A stretch of 64,000 nucleotides of DNA from positions 6,758,001-6,822,000 of the forward strand of contig CAUJLY010000001.1 of the NCBI GenBank assembly GCA_963281155.1. Direction: 5' to 3'. Under the pieces are notes generated by a model. The model did no database searches and had not been told where the DNA came from. It saw only the letters and a program-made list of their open reading frames with translations. This DNA comes from Rhabditophanes sp. KR3021. Its lineage: Eukaryota; Nematoda; Chromadorea; Rhabditida; Alloionematidae. Shown here piece after piece: positions 22,897 to 34,637 of the stretch (its first letter is position 1; every line of letters begins with the position of its first letter). The position numbers and the translations under genes are program-made.

Positions 22897-23190
22897 ATGA
22901 GTACCGCTGCTATCCGTAACCTTTTCCAACCCATTATCTCCCTCAAGAGAGCTTATTTGAATCCACATGAGCACTTTGGTAAGTCGATCATATTGATCAA
23001 AGAATTAAATTTACATTAATTATTTTTTCCAGGAAGAGCCAACATCACCCGTGCTTGTCTTGCCACCTATGTCGCCATCTACATGGGATTCAAATGGAAC
23101 GGCCAACGTAAAGCCAATGCTATTACTGCCGAAAAGCATGCTTTGAAGGAATCTGTTCTCAAGGATGCCCTTGCCAAAGCAGGAATCTAG
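22897..23190 (+). CDS. Small mitochondrial membrane protein, possibly ATP synthase subunit DAPIT/USMG5
   Basis: Two exons, 22897-22978 and 23033-23190, with a 54-nt intron splitting a Gly codon; 79 aa. The N terminus (MSTAAIRNLFQPIISLKRAY) is basic and amphipathic, as in mitochondrial proteins. The segment HEHFGRANITRACLATYVAI followed by YMGFKWNGQRKANA matches the small hydrophobic core of DAPIT (ATP5MK), where a GRxN-x(3-4)-ATY motif begins a single membrane helix and ends in a basic cluster. The C-terminal helix (KHALKESVLKDALAKAG) is extra compared with vertebrate DAPIT. The assignment is tentative because the protein is tiny; other inner-membrane accessory subunits are possible. It lies next to UQCRB, another respiratory-chain gene, on the opposite strand. 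Confidence 0.6.
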
Positions 23191-23669
23191 ATGGGAACCA
23201 AAACAAGTATATTCATTGGAAGAACATTTTAAATATTCTTTTTTTGATCAATCCACCCAACAGTTTAAAAATAGGTTTTTGATAAAGTTAAACGATTTTA
23301 TATTTTACAATAAATAAATGAATTAGCTTTCTTTAGATGTGTAGTTTAGTTTGTAAATAAATCTACTTGTTAAAGGGAAATTATGTAATCACTACATGTA
23401 TATTTATTGTATCTTATTTATTATATATATGTGTTATCATCTATAATAAATCAGTTATCTCAACGTATTTATTACCCTGTAACACTATTTAAATTGAAAC
23501 TAAATAATGATTGCCTTGTTTTGAGCATCTTTACTCTTTACATCAAAGTTTTAAACAAATGACATATTATTCAAACAAATAAAAAAACAAGAGAGTAAGA
23601 CTAAAGATATATTTTATTTAATCCAACTAATTATTGTAAATTGTTACATTATTTCCCCAAAATCGTTTC
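23191..23669. other. Convergent intergenic region
   Basis: 3' flanks of the DAPIT-like gene and UQCRB. It holds AATAAA-type signals for the plus strand near 23311 and a TATATAT-rich patch near 23420; no gene was seen. Confidence 0.45.
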
Positions 23670-25315
23670 CTAATGAGCACCTGGCTTTGGCATCTCATAA
23701 TCTGGGATAATTCCAGAAGATTTGGCTCTCTCTTGCTTTTCAGCTTCGATTTCGTCAAGATAAGGCTTGAGGTACCAAGTTTCCTGAAGTAGATAAGTTT
23801 ATTTGTTGTCATTTCGTTTACTTACATGCTCCCATTGAGTCCATTGGGCTTTGGGTAACTTTTCTCCGTGGAGAGACAAAGTATGGGCTCTGGTGAGTCT
23901 GATTTTGCGTTCATCGAACTTCCATGGTTCCTTCAAGTTAAGACGGCGGAGGGCTTCTTGAACTTCAGGGGCTGGCTCAAAGTATTGGTCGCTACAAACA
24001 CCATAATCATTAAGCATGAATAAATAAATGAGTTTTTTGCGTAAAATTTAAAACAATATATTTTTAGCGACTTTTTAAGTCGTATGCGTTACATAAGAAA
24101 TAACGATTTAGCAAAATGAAACTAATAATTCCCTCCAGTTTAAGGATCATTTTGAAAGGTCTTAACGGAAGTTCTATGTCTCTATATCTAAAGGACAATT
24201 CGAATATGCAACTAAAAACCGCAAAATGTTTGGCCGGATCTTTGAGTAGATGAACATAATTAAAAACGATGTTTTTATTTTATGTTAGTAACCTTTAATT
24301 ATTTTGGAGCTACTAATGTTTTCGATGAAACTGAGAGAAAGGACGCTAAAGATTGTCGACGCTACATCAAAAATCTAAAGAATAAATTGCTTAAGGAAGT
24401 TCGGTCCTTGGACAGTCTATGAAAGCATTGTGAAAATAATTTCAACTGGCAAGAATAAATTGACAAGGAATGATATAACGCACAGTTCAACCTATGAAAT
24501 TGTTTCTGTTTGTAAAACCTCTAGGCCATTTTGCAGCAGAAACTACATTATTGCGCGATTGCAGGAAGTTAGAGGCAATAAGACCAGATATATTTAAAGA
24601 TCCCTGTCAAGATGACTCTTGTCCAAGTGGAGGTATTACCCATTTAGAATTACTCTTAACCTTCTCTGATGTTAAAGCTTGTTTCGTGTGTTCTAACAGA
24701 ACTGTGTTAAAGTATCAACATGATGCTACAAGACTATTTTGGAAGAATCCAAATTAAATGGAGAGAAACTATTTTTTGACATAGAGCAACGATATCCCGA
24801 TATGTTTGGACGTTATAGTCTTCTACGATTTGATTTCATTATTGGCTCAGATTTATTGCTTGAAATTAATGGTGCTTATCACTTCCATGCAAGAAGTGCC
24901 CTGCATTTTGAATTGCCACAAAGTAAAATGAATGTTGCCAACAAAACAAACTTCATCTCATTCGAATAATCTCTTTTTCAAGAAGCAAGGATATGGCAAC
25001 TGTATCAAAAAGTGTTTTAAAAAGATGGAGTACTGGGTTAGAAAGTGGTAAAGTCTTACGAGAATTCCTGGTACAGGCGTCCAATATGAATAATTGTATT
25101 TTTAATTTGTCTGATTTTTTAACTTAATAAACTTACTGAAATAAAAGACCATATTCACGGCCTCCCCACAAATATTGCCAGGATACGTAGCGAAGGAACT
25201 TGGCTGGGGTATCTACAAAGTACCGAAATTAAAAATAAACTTGTTTACTAAACTCACTTTCATAAGCAAACTTGATGCTCTTAGCAGCTTCAGGAACAAC
25301 CTTCCAAGCAGCCAT
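23670..25315 (-). CDS. UQCRB: Cytochrome b-c1 complex subunit 7 (UQCRB)
   Basis: A matrix-side subunit of respiratory complex III in the inner mitochondrial membrane. Four exons, 25258-25315, 25137-25212, 23826-23991 and 23670-23783, total 414 nt and give 137 aa. The N-terminal exons encode MAAWKVVPEAAKSIKFAYE and LRYVSWQYLWGGREYGLLFH. The next exon gives DQYFEPAPEVQEALRRLNL, which aligns with the (L)GLxxDDxxYEDxDVKEAxRRLP block of the family. Then come the RAHTLSLHGEKLPKAQWTQW and TWYLKPYLDEIEAEKQER blocks, matching LPKEQWTKYEE..FYLEPYL. The ATG at 24017 is intronic; the real exon 3 starts at 23991 after TTTGTAG. Intron 2 is unusually long (1145 bp) and holds a TTLL-like relic on the other strand. 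An acceptor-like TTTATAG precedes the start codon by a few bases. Confidence 0.88.
24494..24969 (+). pseudogene. Tubulin-tyrosine-ligase-like (TTLL) relic inside the UQCRB intron
   Basis: Two overlapping plus-strand frames, 24494-24757 and 24739-24969, read as parts of one protein split by a frameshift. The second contains RYSLLRFDFIIGSDLLLEIN, matching the ATP-grasp end of TTLL enzymes (LFRFDFxxD...LxEVNxSP), but the usual SP after EVN is replaced by GAYHFH. The first contains FKDPCQDDSCPSGGITHLEL. Upstream pieces near 24297-24420 (NYFGATNVFDETERKDAKDC) may belong too but are interrupted by stops. It lies entirely within the 1145-bp UQCRB intron on the opposite strand, as expected for a dead inserted copy. 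The family is inferred from one motif. Confidence 0.45.
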
Positions 25316-25635
25316 AATCTCTATAAATATTGAAACTTGTTAAATTGAATCTTATCAAAAGCAAAGACATAACAATTGGGGAAACGACACATCGATAGTT
25401 GTAAGCCTTTTTTCGTGTCAAGAATATATCGAAGAATGTGTGTGTACAATAAGATTTAAAAATATAAAACTTTATTCTGTCAGGAATAAATATAAGAATG
25501 TGTTTGTACTATTGGCAAACATCGACGTCCATTTTGTGAAGTAGAATAAATAATATGTGTAAAATATAAAGATTTATTTGGTCAAATAGATGAAATAAAA
25601 TGTGCAAAATATAAGTTTTTCTGTCAATGGGGAGA

Positions 25636-28141
25636 TCAAGGTAACAACATTCTACAATAACAAAATTGCCTGACACTACTCTCAGTTTCACAAGTTTCAG
25701 CCTCGAATTGATAGGTATTGAGGCGACGAACTGAACTTAGAACGGGTTCGAGTCTTTCATTGACCAGGGCAATGTATTTACCAGTTCCTGGAACGGTTGA
25801 GTAGTTGACGATAAAGTAAGGTTTATTGGAAACATTTGTAACTTTGATTGTATGTGTTGCTGTCCCATTTAAAAACATCTCAGTGCATTTGGAAGTCAAA
25901 TTAGCTTCGAGTAATTGCTGGTTCATTAAAGTTATTAAGTTTTGAAGAATTATTTTCTTAATGTTTTTGTAATCCTCTTTTAATAATACTTTTTCACCTT
26001 GATAAAATTGATAGATTAGAGGAATTTCCATTTCATACTCATCTTTGACAATCATTTTACGAAGCAATGATTGCCCTTTGACGGGAAAATTCATCACATT
26101 AGAAAAATTGACATTTCTCAAATCCTTGAAATTATCTTTACGTCCTTCAGTAATAACGTCTAATAAACTAGCAAAAATATCATTATGAGAAGTAAACAGC
26201 TTTGAATTTTCCGTCATTTGTTCCATAAATTTCACATCTTGTCGTAAGTTCTTAGGCACCATTATTCTTAAAAATGGATTTTTATCTGTAAATTACGCAA
26301 GGAATTATAAGTTATTGTATGACTTTAATTTAAGTTTGAGTTATGTATGATAAATAACATCGAGAAACAGGATGGTTATAAGTGTAGACTATTTTGATCA
26401 AGATGGATGTCAAATCTAAAGAATTGGTGGAAAATATAGAATACATTTAGGATATTTACAGTAAAAAGTGTTATTTATACTAAACTTTTTAATTAATATT
26501 TTATGTTTCTTATTTGTTTAAACTCAAAACAATTTACTTACCTTCAAACTCCCCTATATCAGTATTTTCTCTATAATCTCCAAATCGCGTACCGTGATCA
26601 GAAAGGAAGAAAACAAATGAATTTTCGAGATGATGAACATTCTTCTCAAAAAAGGAAGCAATGGTTGAATCGGCATGATATAGGCCGTTAATTGAGTCGT
26701 GCTGAAATTTGAATATGTTACCACTCATGCTATTACTTTTAAAAAATTACCTGGATTTTAGTCATCCAATTATAGGAGAATTGTTTAAGTCCGTTATACT
26801 TTTCTAGGTATTCTTCGAAGTAATCTAGTATCACTTTGTAGGATTCTAGGCATTTGTCTCGCCAGACTTTGCGGATTGTTGGTGATTTGCGAACTGGCCC
26901 CATAAATGGATAGAGATCGTGATCGTAGTAGTCCTCGCGGGCACATATCGGAGGATATGAAAAGTGACTATACTGCAAAGATAAAAATACGTTATTACAT
27001 CATAAACTACAGGTATATTTGTATTTACTATAACATACCCAAAAATCTTCAGTCCTCAATGTAGTATATCTAAAATGATGAAATAAGTTATATCTAAAGA
27101 TCAATTTACCCTAATTGTTGGTAATATCTTGGTATAAAAGGCATAGTCTGCTTATTAGTACGACAAAGACTATCTTCAGTCATTTCGGGGTATAAAGTTG
27201 GGCGATTCTTAACTGCATCTATCACTGTATCCATTCGCCCATCTAAAAAAATTAAGCAGCGATTAATAAATATTATTTACTTCCACTAATTTAATTAATA
27301 GCTTTTTCGCACCAACTTACTCATTAGCATAGGAACCACATTTGTCAGCGTGTGCTCGCCATTTTTATGATGTAATTTAAATGCGAAAGCTTCATATAAT
27401 GATTTTAACAAGTCATTTGTCTTTGGCAAGGTCCTTTCAAATGTAAATTCACCGACTGTGTCAATCAGCATTAACTAAAACTAGTAAAATTATTATTGAT
27501 ATCGAATCACTTACGTGCACATTATACTTAGTTCCATTGGCTTCAATAGTATAGCCGGATTTTAAATTTTCGATTTGTGGATTTTTGATTTTAATTGGTT
27601 CATTGGATGGTTTTTTGAATATTTGAAAGTAAACATCATTGAAGATGACCGTTTTTTTGCGATCTGTACATTGACTTTGAAGAACATCGCATTCTGGTCT
27701 CGTATTATTCAAAATTGGTCTTAGGGTGTCAACAACAACGGTATTGTTTAAGTAAAATTTGCATGCGTAAGTGCAATCTATTTTCAGTTTTCCTAAATCT
27801 GCTCTTTTTGTAAACTGACCGTTTTCAAAAGTTATATAAGGTTTGCTTTTGCTCTTCTTTACAACACATCCCTCCCTTGGTCCACTTTCAGAAGCATTGT
27901 AGTATTTAGTATAGTTCACACTATCAAATTTGAATATAGGCATAACTCTTCTGTCCGATGGAAGCTCTTGCAGCAACTTACCATACTCCAATTCCAAGTC
28001 ATAGTCAAATAGAAAAGTTTGTGGAAAGAATTCCTTTGCTTTGTCAATTGTAGTAGTTGTAGTGGTATTAGCAGTATACAAAGTAGTACTACCAAGAGAA
28101 ATCAAAACAATCAAATAGACTAGGTTTAAGTAAGCCATCAT
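25636..28141 (-). CDS. DUF229 alkaline-phosphatase-fold protein A (seven exons)
   Basis: Seven exons, 27515-28141, 27321-27474, 27110-27242, 27039-27069, 26751-26972, 26542-26701 and 25636-26285, sum to 1977 nt and give 658 aa with consistent phases. MMAYLNLVYLIVLISLGSTT is a signal peptide or anchor. The DUF229 fold is a secreted member of the alkaline phosphatase/sulfatase superfamily. LMLIDTVGEFTFERTL holds the position of the metal-binding Asp and nucleophile (Thr here), HADSTIASF lies in the middle, and FFLSDHGTRFGDYRENTD gives the metal-binding D-H. The C terminus has CETESSVRQFCYCRM. Catalysis is plausible but untested for the family. It has a tandem paralogue at 28662-30697. Note the 31-nt exon 27039-27069, easily missed. 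Confidence 0.85.
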
Positions 28142-28661
28142 CTGTAGTAAATTGAATTAGAGACAACCACCCTTCAAAGCATCCAAAAACGATGTGTCTT
28201 ATTAACTTCAAATATTTGTATTAAAAAAGGTTTGTGTCAGCCAAACAAAAAAGGTTATTTAAGGAACAATAAAATATAAAGTATATGTCTTTACCAAAAC
28301 TGACATTTTTTTCTTTTTATATCAAACATGATATCATGATTTAACAAATTTGTTCTACATCAAAATAACAAACAGATGTTATCAAGTTCAAGTTTAATCA
28401 TATGGCAGAGAATGATTGATATTCTTTATAATTTAAATAATTACCACCATTTATTTTTTTAATATATTTTTCTCAAATAAACAATATCTAGGTTTGTTTA
28501 TTTGGCAAATTTGAAGAAAGTGCGTGCATCTAATAGTGTGATAGATTTCAATAAAACATGTATTTTTATAAATATCTATTTCTAAGAATATAAGTTAATG
28601 TACAAAATACATACACATAATAAATTATTATTTTGATGATGATAGTGGGTGTAATTGATCT
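28142..28661. other. Intergenic between the two DUF229 genes
   Basis: About 520 bp of AT-rich sequence between head-to-tail paralogues; it should contain the promoter of copy A and the polyadenylation region of copy B. No additional gene was seen. Spacing is larger than the ~100 bp typical of nematode operons, so separate transcription is more likely. Confidence 0.45.
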
Positions 28662-30697
28662 CTAATCTTTTAACAACTTTTTGCAATAACAGTATTGGCG
28701 TGCTGAACTTTCGGTCTCACAAACTTCGGCTTCGTCCTTGTATGCATTTAGGCGACGGAATGAATTTGGAACTACTTCGTAATTTTCATTTACTTGACCA
28801 GCAAATCGACCTTTGCCGGGAAAAACATCAATCTCAACTTCAAAAAATGGTTTTCCATTTAAATTTAACACATTTATTTTGTGATTTGAACCATTTTGCT
28901 TTGCTTTCAATGGAACACATTTACCCATCAAATCAGCTTCCTCTAGCATTTTATTCATGGCCTTCACACAATTAGTGATGATTAAATTATTTATTTCAGG
29001 AAATAACTTTTCGACTAAGTCATTAATTTCTTTCTTATAAAATTGGTACGCAACAGGAATTTGCATCTCATATTCATCTCTATCTAATGTTTGCCTTAGT
29101 AAACTTTGTCCTTTGACTTGATAATTCATAACCGTATTACTAAAATCTTTATATTGCAAATCACTAAAATCAGTCTTTGATCCTTCTGTCAAAATATCAA
29201 TTAAAGTTGCAAAGATATCATATTGACTTGTAAATTTTTTCGAATTATTCTCCACTACTTCCATTAACTTCTTATTTTCCCTCAATTTCTTTGGCAACAT
29301 TAACCTTAAAAAGGGGTTTGAGTCTTCGAATTGACCTAAATCCGTCTTTTCCCTATACTTTCCAAACCTAACACCATGATCAGCCATAAATATCACAAAC
29401 GAATTTTCAAAATTATTTGCATTATTGTGGAAGAATTTACTTAATGATTCATCTGCGTGATATAATCCATTGATATTTTCGTGTTGAATATTTGTCAAAA
29501 AGTTAAATGAAAATAGCTTTTTATCTTTGTATGCTTCCATATATTCCTCCAGATACTTTAAATTTACTTTATAAGATTCCAAACATTTTTTTTTAAATAC
29601 GTCTTTAACTACTTTGTCTCGAGTGATGATTCCAGAAAATGCATAAGCGTCATGATCGTATTTGAAGACAGGTCGACATGATGCAGGATGTCCAAAGGTA
29701 CTATACCACCAGTCTACAAAACAAATATTTATTTTAAAAATGCCGCTAAAATACACGCGTATATTCATGTATTTTTGTCAAAGCAGCTCTGTATTAATTT
29801 ACCTTGTGTCCTCATTGTAATGTAATTATTTTGTTGAAAATATCGTGGTATAAAAGGAAATTTACTCTTATCTGAGTTGCAAAATGCTCTTTCTGACATT
29901 TCTGCTTTCAAAGTGGGTCTTGCCTTCAAATTATCTACCACATCCTCTGATCTAATATTCATCAACATTGCTTTTACATTGGGAAGTGTATTTTCCCCCA
30001 CTTTGTGATGCAATTTAAATTCAAAAGCTTTATACATATCCCTAATAACTTTATTTGTCTTTACCAAAGTTCTTTGATACGAATACTCGCCAACGGTATC
30101 AATTAAAATCATGTGAACATTATACTTGTGTTCATTCACCGGCAAATAATAACCGTCTGCTAAATCCGTCATTTTGTTATTTAAATTAAAGTCCTGTTTC
30201 TTCAATTTCATATCAATATCATCCCATACTTTCTTATCGTCAATATCAAAGCACTGGGTCCTGATGATATCACAGTTAGGTGTAACTTCACCCGTAAATT
30301 CTTGATACGTATCAGTGACAGTTTTGTGGTTATTATAATACTGACAAGCAAACTTACACTTGATATTATCGATATCTTTATTCATTATATATGTTCCATT
30401 GGTAAATGTTAGGTATTTGTTGGTGTACGTTTTTATACAGTTGTCTACGGGTCCAGACTGTTTTGGATTGTAATATTTTTTGTATTCAGCTTTGTTTAGA
30501 TCAAAAGTTGGTAGAGTTAGTTTTTGAGCAGGCAAATTGTCAAGTAGTAAAATTTTTTCCGATTTTAAATCATCTGGACTTCTTGAATGAAAATATTGGA
30601 CATTTGAGACATCTAAAGAAATTGACATATAAGTTATTACGCAAATCGTAACAAATAAAACATATAAAATTGAGAAGATATTTTTGCAATTAGTCAT
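28662..30697 (-). CDS. DUF229 alkaline-phosphatase-fold protein B (two exons)
   Basis: Exons 29803-30697 and 28662-29713 join at Gln|Asp (phase 1), giving 648 aa. The start is the ATG at 30697 (MTNCKNIFSILYVLFVTICV), a signal anchor; farther upstream the frame has no ATG. The protein is colinear with copy A throughout: FLGGE-type variation is absent, MILIDTVGEYSYQRTL holds the metal Asp with Thr as nucleophile-like residue, FVIFMADHGVRFGKYREKTD holds the second metal pair, and CETESSARQYCYCKK is at the end. Conserved paired Cys in both copies suggest disulfides. Copy B has one intron where copy A has six, and that intron lies three codons from the nearest A position, so it is not simply a retained one. 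A TATA-like TATAAAAG lies at 30811-30818 (minus). Confidence 0.85.
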
Positions 30698-30810
30698 TAG
30701 GAAAATAGAAAAATATTCAGCTAAAACATGGACAAATTCATACAGAAAGTAAAAATGCTTATCAAACACCTTATGCTTATGATCTTGTATATTAAAAAGG
30801 CGTGTTCTAG

Positions 30811-30818
30811 CTTTTATA
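30811..30818 (-). promoter_or_regulatory. TATA box upstream of DUF229 copy B
   Basis: TATAAAAG read on the minus strand, about 115 nt upstream of the ATG at 30697, which allows a ~85-nt leader. Identified by consensus only. Confidence 0.4.
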
Positions 30819-32363
30819 AATTAAAAAATGTTTGAAACAGTATGAGTGAATTATTTCACAACTTGATGTTCAGCGAATCTCTTTCAATCTTTTAGTGATA
30901 CCATAATCAGCTTGCGATACTCTTTATTTTGTATGTGTATCCTTAATTATTACAAATATATGTATTTATATTAATAGACTATGTAACCTGACACATTCGT
31001 TTGTTGTCTCCTCGGTTCTCTCTCCTGAATATAAAGATCTTCGAAGTGCAAGCTACTGTAAAAATCATAACTAAAACAAAGAACAAGTACATGAACATAA
31101 ATAATCTTCTATAAACGTTTAAATTAGTGAAAGGCAACTGTTTTTTATCTTTGGTTTTTACTCATAAACTTATGCACATAAATCTACGGTTGTTGGTATA
31201 TAATTAAAATTGAAATGTTTTTAATATCATCAAACAGTGGGTGTTAAAAGCTTACGAAGGATTATAACGTTTGATTGTTTGACAAGTGAAAGTCTACTGA
31301 TGTTTGCTTTATATCATTAAACTTTTGCATATTTTGTAAAATTGTTTACATAATGGAAAATGAATTTTTAATGGGATTACGCATGAAAAGATCAAAAATG
31401 AACAGTTGAGTAAAGCATCATTTGAGAGAAAACGTGTGGAATTTCATTGTTGCCGAAGGTTTGTATATTTAGTTGTGGCTCTTTTATGATTAAATTTATG
31501 CTAAATGGTTTAAGCTACATTTAAATTGTATTTTCGGAAGATATTTGTCATAAATTTTCACAAATGGATTAATTATATGATTTCTTTTTTGAAAGTAGAC
31601 ACAAATGTTTGAGTTTATCAAAAGATTTACATGAATTATCCTTCATAAATGAACTTTTGTATTTACCTGAATATTGGATTTTGTCAATAAAATTTAAATC
31701 TATCTTAAGATTAAAAGAACAACTTCTAAAAATCATTTTTATTATTACCTTCAGTGCATATGTTGTTATTCATTTTGCCAAATATTACATACTTCTATTA
31801 TTTCAATTATGTATTGGAACTAAAATTGATTATGAACTAAGGACACACTATGAACACTAATTGTGTTTGATCTAGTGGATCTTTTGAATTCAGGGGTTGG
31901 TTCTAAAAAAGAATAAAAAACAACCTTCATGACCTTTAAGAACATTTGCTAAAAAGTGTTATTTATAAATTACTATACATCAATCTATATACTATTAATA
32001 TGCTCATAAAGACGGATTGAATTTATCTATGGTGAAATTTTATGTGTATTAATCCTGATAATAAGTCCGATTTAATAATCTTACTTATTCATATTTCTAA
32101 CGTTTATAAGTGATCATTTTCTTTAATAAATACCCTTGATTCTTCATAAACTTCCTGCGAATCTGGAAATAATCTGGCTGTGGTTCTTCTCCGGGATCTT
32201 TTATAGACCACTGAGTCGTTTGAAATAGATACGGAAAACTTTTAATTTTAAATATCTTATTTAATTAATACAATAAATTTATTTTCTTTATGATTGAGTC
32301 TTTATATTGCCTCAATAACATATCTTATTAAACAATAAATTACATAAAATAATTGATTCGAAT
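30819..32363. other. Intergenic with weak coding-like patches
   Basis: Two patches deserve note. The plus-strand frame 31609-31860 (LKIIFIITFSAYVVIHFAKY) looks like one membrane segment of a decayed receptor. The minus-strand frame about 32113-32225 reads TTQWSIKDPGEEPQPDYFQI and on to KKMITYKR*, which looks like a last exon without a partner. Neither can be assembled into a gene. Confidence 0.35.
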
Positions 32364-33317
32364 TCAAGCTGAAGTCGCAGTAGTTATGGAACTTAGAAAT
32401 CTATTTTTCATAGCTTTATTTTCCATTGATACAATAAAATCAAGCAGGAAGGAAGGCATCATATTAATGGCCTCAGCTTGGAGTTGATGTGTAAAGTACC
32501 CCGTAGTCTCTCTGATATGCCCAACTGTCTTCAGAGCACTCTTCACAAATGTCGTCGGATCAGGGGCAAAGAAGGATGTCTGAGTTACACGACTCATTCT
32601 AGTAGTGACGATCATGGGGGTGATACATTGGATTGTAACTCCAAACTTAGAATATTCTTTTGCCATTATCGAAGATAGATGACTGATATATCTTTTGGAA
32701 GCTGAATAAACTCCCCACTGATAGAACTTCTGGCTTCCAGCAGATGAACCTATATTAATTATAATTCCTTTGTTTCTAGGAACCATTTGTTCTAAAATTT
32801 CAGCAGACAGTATTGAAGCGGGCATCGTATTAATTATATTCATATCTCTAATTCGCTTTATGCCTCCATAAGTAAGGTGATGATTATCTGGGTAATCTGT
32901 GGCCATTCCGACATTATTAACCAAAATTCCTACTTCTATATTTCTCAGTAGTGGAAATATCTTATCTTCATAATCTTCCAAATTTGCATTTGTAAAGTCA
33001 AAGGCTATTGTTCGGGTAGCAACATTACCTATTGTATCGTGAATTTCTCTCTCCACATCACTTAACTTGTCATGGCTTCTTGATATCAAAAGAATATTAA
33101 AACCTTGGCTTGCTAATTCCTTAGCATACGCTTTGCCAATGCCATCCGTTCCGCCGGTAACAACTGCCCAATCACCTCCAGCTAGATTATTCAATTTCTT
33201 AGCTCTCGTCAAAACATAAGGATACAATATTCTAAACAAAACAGTGAGCATCCAAAGGCCGAGCACGGCCAATCCAATTATTCCAAATACGGACAAAGTC
33301 CAGTCGCAAACTGCCAT
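32364..33317 (-). CDS. HSD17B12: Very-long-chain 3-oxoacyl-CoA reductase / HSD17B12-like short-chain dehydrogenase
   Basis: Single exon, 317 aa, from the ATG at 33317 (MAVCDWTLSVFGI); the reading upstream has no ATG. An N-terminal membrane segment (~residues 10-35) is followed by the Rossmann fold: TGGTDGIG at 54-61 (NADP(H)-binding TGxxxGIG), NNVG at 134-137, the catalytic Ser in NIGSSAGS near 191, and the YSASK motif at 204-208 with catalytic Tyr and Lys. This is the layout of ER-membrane reductases of the HSD17B12/HSD17B3 type (C. elegans LET-767 group), which reduce 3-ketoacyl-CoA in fatty-acid elongation and sometimes steroids. There is no C-terminal KKxx retention motif (the chain ends SITTATSA). 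A hydrophobic stretch near the C terminus (MPSFLLDFIVSM) could be a second membrane contact. Confidence 0.88.
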   Translation of the reverse strand: MAVCDWTLSVFGIIGLAVLGLWMLTVLFRILYPYVLTRAKKLNNLAGGDWAVVTGGTDGIGKAYAKELASQGFNILLISRSHDKLSDVEREIHDTIGNVATRTIAFDFTNANLEDYEDKIFPLLRNIEVGILVNNVGMATDYPDNHHLTYGGIKRIRDMNIINTMPASILSAEILEQMVPRNKGIIINIGSSAGSQKFYQWGVYSASKRYISHLSSIMAKEYSKFGVTIQCITPMIVTTRMSRVTQTSFFAPDPTTFVKSALKTVGHIRETTGYFTHQLQAEAINMMPSFLLDFIVSMENKAMKNRFLSSITTATSA

Positions 33318-34637
33318 ATCACTTGCTTGATTCACTAAAAAAATCAAATATTGAAATGGTAAAAATCAAAGAATAGTTAAATAGTATGTTCAAATAAATA
33401 TGAGCTATAGTATACTCAAAAAACATAATAAGTAAATATTTATATAAGAAATTTATCACGCTAATCAACAAATTATTTTAATTAGGATCGTAATCCATTA
33501 AGTATAATGTTAAAAACGGAATTTAATTAGTGACTAATTGTTGTAATCAGAAAATAAGCTTAGATAACGAGCTTGTGGCGAAGATTATATGAATAATAGG
33601 TCATTGAAGTGAAATAAAGTTCTTTGTGCTGTTTACATTTTGATCGCACAATTTTTATTGAGTTAAAGTCTCAAGAAGAGTGTTAGTTGCGAGATGTGTA
33701 TTGTATTTGTTGTTTTTTGTTACCTTTGACAGTAAATCAACAAAATAAATTAAATTGACAGGTATATAAATTATGCATTATTTACAAAAAACAATTACAT
33801 ACATATGAGTTCAAAATGGGCAACAAAGTCATTATATTATTGTTGATCGCCTGCTGATTATAATGCAACTATTTATTAACAAACACATAATTCAATAAAA
33901 CATTAACAAAATTAAATAACATTTTATTTACTAATAATTAACCGCTCAAAGTATTTATTTTCATTTGTATAGTAGATGCAAGTGTTTGATAATTCCGTCC
34001 TGCAAATCCTTGATCATTAACATATGAACTTTGTCCAAAAAGGAAACTTTGCTTATACATCGCAACTTAACTAATTTTTATCATAAAAATGAATTCGGCA
34101 ACAATCAATTGCCTTCTCGTAGACAAATCTCATTATTTTATCAACACTTAAACCTGTGTTGAATAAATGATGCTGTCGATCATAACAGACTAATCACCAT
34201 AATTAGGAAATTGGCCAATGCCAACAGTTATGGTTGCTTCTAATTGAATGTAACTGCAATTGGATCATATTTTAAATGATTTGTTTACGTTTTGTATAAA
34301 AATTGAATCCAGATGTAACTATGAACGTATTAATTATAAAATATTCTGTAAAGAAGCCAATTTTGTTTAATAGACTTGATACAAAGGAAATTCTCTTCAA
34401 TCAAATCACAATTTCGTCGCGATAATTACTTGAGAAACAAACGACATTGGCAATATTAAGGATGTTTCCTTAGCCATTAACACATTTTCATTAATCTACT
34501 CTTATATTTTGGAAGGATGCATCGTAAAAAACTCGCGCCTATTTTGTTTCTTTATTCAATCAAATTATATTCATACTTAGCGCACATTCAGTTATTCTTT
34601 TGGTTTGTCATCACTTATTTTAAAATTATACATATTT
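33318..34637. other. Intergenic, no gene seen
   Basis: About 1.3 kb of AT-rich divergent upstream sequence between the reductase and the Kelch gene. No repeat array, RNA gene or long open frame was recognised. Confidence 0.45.

Noticed and set aside
23991..24017. ATG at 24017 as start of a separate short UQCRB
   Set aside because: The acceptor TTTGTAG ending at 23992 joins upstream exons and restores the family's N-terminal block.
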